Assembly (NCBI RefSeq): GCF_014202275.1
Contig: NZ_JACHGF010000011.1
Location: forward strand, 62,001-126,000
DNA length: 64,000 nucleotides
Reading direction: 5' to 3'
DNA from: Rhabdobacter roseus
GTDB lineage: Bacteria > Bacteroidota > Bacteroidia > Cytophagales > Spirosomataceae
A program made the position numbers and the translations under genes. Below, piece by piece: positions 58,885-64,000 of this stretch. The notes under the pieces are model-generated. The model was not told the origin of the DNA. It worked only from the letters and a program-made list of their open reading frames with translations, and searched no databases. The stretch's first letter is position 1; every line of letters starts with the position of its first letter.

Positions 58885-61800
58885 ATGAAACGACCGAAGG
58901 AAGTGAAAAAATATATTTACAGTATCCTCTTGTTCTGTTTGCCCCTGACACCCGGTTGGGCGCAGCAACTGAACGCCAACCGAACAACCGCCACCCGAAT
59001 TGCTGATTTACTGGCCCAAATGCCCGCAAAGGATGCCAAAGCGCTGGCCAAAAATGCCGAAGAAACCGCCGCATTAGGCCAAGAGGGTATTGTCCTACTC
59101 ATCTCCCGCCTGTACCCGACTGGCCACGGCGACAACTCCGCCATTCAGTATGCCGTGGGTGGCTTTACCTACTACGTCACACAGCCCGGCAGAGAAACCT
59201 GGCGTCAATTAGCCTCCGAAGCCTATGCCGAAGCGCTGCCCAAATTGACTGATAAAACCAACCAGGCATTTGTCCTTTTTCAGTTGCAGCAGGTAGCCAA
59301 GACCGAAGCCGTCCCAACGCTGGTGTCGTTCCTCAGCAATAAAGACCTGGCCGGACCCGCTGCACGAGCGTTGGTAAAAGCCGCTACACCCGAAGCCGGA
59401 AAAGCCTTATTGGCTGCGCTGGAAAAACCCTGGGGCACCAATCATCTGTCGTTTATGGAAGCACTCGGCGATATGCCTTACCCGGAGGCTGCCCCGCTTT
59501 TGGAAAGTTTGGCCGCAAATGAAGATCAAACGATTAGAAATACAGCCTACTATGCCCTAGCCCAACTAGCTGCGTCGTCCTCGGAAAGTGTGCTGCAACA
59601 GGCTGCTCAAAAAGCCGGATACGTATACACTGAATCTAACGCTACGGCCTACTATCTGCGATATCTCACCCTTAGGCTGGCCAAAGGTGAAAATACAGCC
59701 GTGGCCAAAGCAGCCCAAACGCTGCTCGCTCAAACGCCAGGCGCTACACAGGTATCTACCCGCACCGCCGCACTCAAACTACTGTCGGATGCCAAAGGCG
59801 ATGCCGGGCTGGAAATTTTGGTAAAAGCTGCCGAGAGTACAGACGGGGCCTACCGGGCCGCCGCGTTGAAATACCTGCAACCCCTGGCTAGCCCCACTAC
59901 TACGTCTCTACTATTAAAATCGCTGGCCAGAGGGTCGCTCGCAGTAAAGGCCGATGTGATGGACTATTTTGCCAAAATTAATGCAAAAGCCGCATTACCT
60001 ACTATCCTTAAACTACTCCCTGAGAAAGACCCGATCGTACAATTGGCAGCCATTGATGCCGCCGGGAAAATCGGGGGCGAAAGTGTTTTACTTGCCTTTT
60101 TACCGCTACTCAAAACAGGGCATGCCGAGACGATTCGTGCGGTAAAAACAGCTATTTTGTCCATGAAAGGCCCAACCGTAGTGGGTCAGGTGGTGAAGGC
60201 GGTTCCGTCGCTATCGCCCGCGGCACAGGTGGCCTTTGTGGAAATTTTGGGCGCGCGCCGGGCCGATGCTCACATGAGCGTGATCGCGGCTTTGCTCAAA
60301 AGCCCACAGGCAAACGTAAAAACTGCCGCCTTCACCGCCCTGAAACAAGTAGCTACGGGTCAGGATTTACCCCAACTTTTTACCTTACTAAACACGACTA
60401 CCGACGCCGCACATCAGCAAGCGGTACAGGAGGCTATCAAGGCTACCATTCCGTCGGTGGGTGGAGTGAATCAGCAAGCCGACCTGGTGTTGCAGCAAAT
60501 GGCATCGGCTCCTCAGAAGTCGGTCTATCTGCCGGTATTAGCAGCAATTGGTGGAAAAAAAGCGTTGAATGTCGTTACTTCCGCCTACAAAAGTACCGAT
60601 CAGCAAATGCAGCAGGCGGCTATAGCATCGTTGGCGGCATGGACAACCCAGGAAGCTGCCGGTGAACTGTACACGATCGGCATGACCACAACAAATGACA
60701 TCTACCGTGATGCAGCGCTGAAAGGATACGTAAAAAGTGTAAGTAGCGCCTTGGCCACGCCCGTTCAGAAAGTCCTGATGCTTCGCAAAGCCCTGGCATT
60801 TTCCTCAACCCCCGAACAAAACCAACTGATATTAAAAGAATTACAAAAAAATAAAACCTTTGAATCACTGATTGTAGCAGGAAAATATCTTAATGACGTT
60901 CCTGTACAGCAGGTCGCCGCCCAGGCCGTCATTGCCATTGCCCTGGCTAATCCCGATTGGAACGGCTCAGTAGTTACGGATTTACTGACCAAATCCATGC
61001 AAGTGCTAACCGGACAGGATAGTGAATACCAAAAGGAAGCGATTCGCAAACATTTGTCAGAACTACCCAAAGGCGATGGTTTTGAAGCCATCTTTAACGG
61101 GCAAGATTTAACCGGCTGGAAAGGTCTCGTCGAAAATCCAATCAAACGCGCCAACCTGCCCGCCGATTCACTGCGTGCCCAACAGGCTCTCGCTGATGAA
61201 AAAATGCGTACCGGATGGGTGGTGAAAAAGGGAGAGCTAGTCTTTACCGGAAAAGGGGATAATCTCTGCACCGTTAATAAATATGGCGATTTTGAGATGT
61301 ACGTGGATTGGAAAATTGAGCCCGAAGGCGATGCCGGAATTTATCTGCGGGGCACGCCACAGGTGCAAATTTGGGATACCTCCCGCGTGAGCGTAGGCGC
61401 ACAGGTAGGTTCAGGAGGATTGTACAATAACCAAAAAAATGAAAGCAAGCCCACGCAGGTAGCCGACAACGCGGTGGGCGAATGGAATACGTTTTATATA
61501 AAAATGATCGGCGACCGGGTAACCGTTGATCTGAACGGAATACGGGTGGTGGAAAATGTAATTCTGGAAAATTATTGGGATAGAAACCTGCCTATTTTTC
61601 CGACGGAACAACTGGAATTGCAGGCCCATGGCACACAGGTATATTACCGCGACATTTATGTAAAAGAACTTCCCCGCCACGAGCCTTTTGTACTGCCCGC
61701 CGAGGAACAGCAGGCAGGTTTCAAAATGCTATTTGACGGAACTAACATGCACGAATGGACTGGAAATACGCAGGATTATGTCATTGAGGAGGGAATACTC

Positions 61801-62349
61801 GTGACCCGCCCCACGGGCCGAGGCAACGGAAACCTGTATACCAAAGAACAATACCAGGATTTTAACTTTCGGTTTGACTTCCAGCTGACGCCCGGAGCCA
61901 ACAACGGTCTCGGCATACGCGCCCCGCTCACGGGCGATGCAGCCTACGTAGGTGCTGCTGAAATACAGATTCTGGACGATAACGCGCCGATTTATGCCAA
62001 CCTGCAACCGTACCAGTACCACGGCTCGGTGTATGGTATCATCCCGGCCAAACGTGGTTTTCTAAAACCCGTGGGGGAATGGAATTCCGAAGAAGTAATG
62101 GTGCAGGGGACAAAAATAAAGGTCATTTTGAACGGTACGACCATCGTGGATGGAGACCTGGCAGAAGCCACGAAAAAAGGCACCGCCGACCACAAGGACC
62201 ACCCCGGCCTGACTAATCCCACGGGTCATATCGGTTTTTTGGGCCACGGAACGGTCGTGAAGTTTCGTAACGTGCGGATAAAGGATTTAACGGTGAAAGA
62301 AGCCCTTGCTCCTATTGTGGAATCAAAGAAAAAACGGAAGAAAAAGTAG
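58885..62349 (+). CDS. HEAT-repeat protein with two DUF1080 (3-keto-disaccharide hydrolase) domains
   Basis: 1154 residues with a signal peptide (YIYSILLFCLPLTPGWAQQ). Residues about 30-720 are alpha-alpha HEAT-like repeats (repeating AAPLLESLAAN..IRNTAYYALAQLA, LQLAAIDAAGKIGGESVLLAFL, VKTAAFTALKQVA). Two DUF1080 domains follow: one from about 730 (GFEAIFNGQDLTGWKGL) and one from about 944 (GFKMLFDGTNMHEWTGN), each with DAGIYLRGTPQVQIWD- or NNGLGIRAPLTGDAAYVGAAEIQIL-type strands. The domain family includes enzymes hydrolysing 3-keto-glycosides. The C-terminus ends in a lysine-rich tail (SKKKRKKK). A large outer-surface or periplasmic glycan hydrolase is likely. Confidence 0.88.
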   Translation: MKRPKEVKKYIYSILLFCLPLTPGWAQQLNANRTTATRIADLLAQMPAKDAKALAKNAEETAALGQEGIVLLISRLYPTGHGDNSAIQYAVGGFTYYVTQPGRETWRQLASEAYAEALPKLTDKTNQAFVLFQLQQVAKTEAVPTLVSFLSNKDLAGPAARALVKAATPEAGKALLAALEKPWGTNHLSFMEALGDMPYPEAAPLLESLAANEDQTIRNTAYYALAQLAASSSESVLQQAAQKAGYVYTESNATAYYLRYLTLRLAKGENTAVAKAAQTLLAQTPGATQVSTRTAALKLLSDAKGDAGLEILVKAAESTDGAYRAAALKYLQPLASPTTTSLLLKSLARGSLAVKADVMDYFAKINAKAALPTILKLLPEKDPIVQLAAIDAAGKIGGESVLLAFLPLLKTGHAETIRAVKTAILSMKGPTVVGQVVKAVPSLSPAAQVAFVEILGARRADAHMSVIAALLKSPQANVKTAAFTALKQVATGQDLPQLFTLLNTTTDAAHQQAVQEAIKATIPSVGGVNQQADLVLQQMASAPQKSVYLPVLAAIGGKKALNVVTSAYKSTDQQMQQAAIASLAAWTTQEAAGELYTIGMTTTNDIYRDAALKGYVKSVSSALATPVQKVLMLRKALAFSSTPEQNQLILKELQKNKTFESLIVAGKYLNDVPVQQVAAQAVIAIALANPDWNGSVVTDLLTKSMQVLTGQDSEYQKEAIRKHLSELPKGDGFEAIFNGQDLTGWKGLVENPIKRANLPADSLRAQQALADEKMRTGWVVKKGELVFTGKGDNLCTVNKYGDFEMYVDWKIEPEGDAGIYLRGTPQVQIWDTSRVSVGAQVGSGGLYNNQKNESKPTQVADNAVGEWNTFYIKMIGDRVTVDLNGIRVVENVILENYWDRNLPIFPTEQLELQAHGTQVYYRDIYVKELPRHEPFVLPAEEQQAGFKMLFDGTNMHEWTGNTQDYVIEEGILVTRPTGRGNGNLYTKEQYQDFNFRFDFQLTPGANNGLGIRAPLTGDAAYVGAAEIQILDDNAPIYANLQPYQYHGSVYGIIPAKRGFLKPVGEWNSEEVMVQGTKIKVILNGTTIVDGDLAEATKKGTADHKDHPGLTNPTGHIGFLGHGTVVKFRNVRIKDLTVKEALAPIVESKKKRKKK

Positions 62350-62713
62350 TTTCAGCCTCAATAGAACATAGGCGTTGATCGGCATTGCCTTAGTAGACTA
62401 CCGGGACCCTAACAATGAGCTAGTTTTATATACGCTTGAAAAGATTTATTATAGCTAATCCTGCACCCATCAGGCTTATAGTTCAGCTGGGATCCGAGCC
62501 GGTAAAAGCTCAGTCGCCGGATTTGTGGTGTGCCGTTTTCGAATGCAGTTTTTTTTCGGCCGACCAAACCCCGGAGGAGCGTCTCCCAGCCAAAAGGGCC
62601 AGGGTTTTACACTCCTATTTCATAATACATTAGCCTTTTAGCCTATATTTTGTACTTTTGCGCCGTCTTTTGTACAAATCTTGTTTGGCTATTTTACTAA
62701 TTTATTTACGAAC
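62350..62713. other. gap before the isocitrate dehydrogenase gene
   Basis: 364 bp with no convincing gene; the 65-codon frame at 62436-62633 lacks homology and start signals. A TACTTTTG element lies at 62653-62660, 54 nt before the idh start. A short tRNA D-arm-like sequence (62479-62492) has no other tRNA parts. This is the right end of the octamer-free block. Confidence 0.5.
62653..62660 (+). promoter_or_regulatory. -7 element of the isocitrate dehydrogenase gene
   Basis: TACTTTTG, exact TAnnTTTG, 54 nt before the ATG at 62714. Confidence 0.5.
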
Positions 62714-63940
62714 ATGAACAAAATTAAGGTTGCAAACCCAGTCGTTGAGCTCGACGGCGACGAGATGACCCGCATCATCTGGAAATTCATCAAGGAAAAA
62801 CTCATTCTACCCTACCTGGATGTCGATATTAAGTACTATGACCTGGGTATCGAATACCGCGACGAAACCAACGATCAGGTGACGATCGACGCCGCCCATG
62901 CCATCAAAGAGTACGGCGTCGGGATCAAGTGCGCCACCATCACGCCCGACGAGGCGCGCGTGGAGGAGTTTGGTCTGAAGCAAATGTGGAAGTCGCCCAA
63001 CGGTACCATCCGGAACATCCTGGACGGAACAGTATTCCGCGAGCCGATCGTGATGAGCAACGTACCCCGCCTGGTGACGACCTGGACCTCCCCCATCATC
63101 GTGGGACGTCACGCCTTTGGCGACCAGTACCGTGCTACGGATTTTGTGGTACCTGGCAAGGGAAAACTAACCATGAAATTTGAGGGTGAAGACGGTACCG
63201 TGCAAGAGTTTGAGGTATTCAACTTCCCCGGTGGTGGCGTCGCGATGGGTATGTACAACCTCGACGAATCCATCCGTGGCTTTGCGCGTTCGTGTATGAA
63301 CATTGGCCTCCAGAAAGGCTGGCCGGTGTACCTTTCGACCAAAAATACCATCCTGAAAAAATACGACGGCCGCTTTAAGGACCTGTTCCAGGAAGTATTC
63401 GAAGCCGAATTCAAAACGAAGTTTGAAGAAGCGGGCATCGTATACGAGCACCGCCTGATCGACGACATGGTGGCCTCGGCCCTGAAATGGAGCGGTAGCT
63501 TCGTGTGGGCTTGTAAAAACTACGACGGCGACGTACAGTCTGACTCCGTAGCGCAGGGCTTTGGCTCGCTGGGCCTGATGACGTCGGTACTGGTAACGCC
63601 CGACGGAGGTACCATGGAAGCCGAAGCGGCCCACGGCACCGTAACGCGCCACTACCGCGAGCACCAAAAAGGCCGGCCTACGTCTACCAACCCCATCGCC
63701 TCCATTTTTGCCTGGACGCGCGGCCTAGCCTTCCGCGGCAAGCTTGACCAAAACCAGGAGCTGATTCACTTCGCCGACACGCTCGAGAAGGTGTGTATCG
63801 ATACCGTGGAAAGCGGAAAAATGACCAAAGACCTGGCCATCATCGTACACGGCAACGACGTGAAGCATGGCGATCACTACCTCTATACGGAGGAGTTCCT
63901 GGAAGCCATTAACGAAAACCTACAGGCAGCCCTGGCCTAG
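62714..63940 (+). CDS. icd: NADP-dependent isocitrate dehydrogenase (dimeric type)
   Basis: 408 residues from ATG 62714 ([36 protein letters not shown]); the earlier in-frame start adds only a short non-homologous tail. Oxidative decarboxylation of isocitrate to 2-oxoglutarate in the TCA cycle. Sequence follows the eukaryotic-like subfamily: [110 protein letters not shown] and [16 protein letters not shown]. Monofunctional, ordinary length. It stands alone with its own promoter and a hairpin terminator at the window's edge. Confidence 0.96.
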   Translation: MNKIKVANPVVELDGDEMTRIIWKFIKEKLILPYLDVDIKYYDLGIEYRDETNDQVTIDAAHAIKEYGVGIKCATITPDEARVEEFGLKQMWKSPNGTIRNILDGTVFREPIVMSNVPRLVTTWTSPIIVGRHAFGDQYRATDFVVPGKGKLTMKFEGEDGTVQEFEVFNFPGGGVAMGMYNLDESIRGFARSCMNIGLQKGWPVYLSTKNTILKKYDGRFKDLFQEVFEAEFKTKFEEAGIVYEHRLIDDMVASALKWSGSFVWACKNYDGDVQSDSVAQGFGSLGLMTSVLVTPDGGTMEAEAAHGTVTRHYREHQKGRPTSTNPIASIFAWTRGLAFRGKLDQNQELIHFADTLEKVCIDTVESGKMTKDLAIIVHGNDVKHGDHYLYTEEFLEAINENLQAALA

Positions 63941-63966
63941 TCGGGCTTCCGGTAAAGTACCTTTCA

Positions 63967-64000
63967 ACCGCCGCTAGTTTCGCAGGAAATCAGCGGCGGT
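63967..64000 (+). terminator. probable terminator after icd (at window edge)
   Basis: ACCGCCGCT (63967-63975) pairs with AGCGGCGGT (63992-64000), with an inner GTTTC/GAAAT pairing. The T-run, if any, lies beyond the window. Confidence 0.65.

Noticed and set aside
62479-62500. tRNA D-arm-like sequence TATAGTTCAGCTGG
   Set aside because: No acceptor stem, anticodon arm or T-arm can be built around it. A decayed tRNA remnant at the edge of the acquired block is conceivable but unsupported.
62436-62633. 65-codon frame in the gap before icd
   Set aside because: Low-complexity composition, no homology or start signal; the following promoter lies after it.
1-64000. CRISPR array, prophage, insertion sequence, rRNA or complete tRNA
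   Set aside because: No regularly spaced repeats, no transposase, integrase or structural phage genes, and no complete RNA gene were found.

Overview
The window is chromosomal DNA of a Bacteroidota member, most likely order Cytophagales. The evidence is a SusC/SusD pair under a FecI/FecR switch, an ExbB-ExbD-ExbD-TonB operon with a proline-rich TonB, several promoters of the TTTG-N(17-23)-TAnnTTTG type, weak Shine-Dalgarno signals, and lipoprotein or Tat-type leaders typical of the phylum. I could not fix the genus.

Layout. 1-3.4 kb (minus strand): the energy-transduction operon exbB-exbD-exbD-tonB, then a small membrane protein and a truncated phosphate-binding-like lipoprotein. 3.9-5.9 kb: a Y-family DNA polymerase diverging from an HTH-S24 repressor across a 95-bp gap that holds overlapping inverted repeats. 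6-12.1 kb: UvrD/PcrA helicase, a DUF4301 protein, a sensor histidine kinase coupled to an SGNH-hydrolase lipoprotein, and a Dabb protein. 12.2-14.1 kb: an MDR oxidoreductase and murQ. 14.2-32.7 kb: a large branched-chain amino acid locus, ilvD-ilvB-ilvN-(membrane protein-methyltransferase)-ilvC-ilvA, then leuC-leuD-IPMS/citramalate synthase-like-leuB and leuA. Both ends of this locus carry what look like classical ribosome-mediated attenuators: a Leu/Val/Ile-rich leader peptide before ilvD and a Leu-rich one before leuA, each with mutually exclusive antiterminator and terminator hairpins. 32.7-46.5 kb: mixed accessory genes, namely an M16 peptidase pair split by a hicB/broken-hicA module, a pyruvyl transferase-like protein, an HpcH/HpaI aldolase, an ECF sigma factor with a membrane partner, an alpha/beta hydrolase, a purple-acid-phosphatase-like enzyme, an M20 amidohydrolase and an outer-membrane protein. 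46.8-62.35 kb: a self-contained nutrient-uptake locus (FecI-type sigma, FecR, SusC with STN domain, SusD, PIG-L deacetylase, NagX/DUF5009-like membrane protein, Gfo/Idh/MocA oxidoreductase, giant HEAT-DUF1080-DUF1080 protein). 62.7-64 kb: NADP isocitrate dehydrogenase.

Two signals stand out. First, the octamer AAGTACCT (reverse complement AGGTACTT) and its GTAC-centred relatives occur far above chance, about 45 exact copies by eye over roughly 48 kb, and they also build several gene-end hairpins. Second, the 46.8-62.35 kb locus has none of these exact octamers. This suggests recent acquisition of a complete system for importing a glycan and processing it by deacetylation and possibly 3-keto chemistry. 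Counts were made by eye and are approximate.
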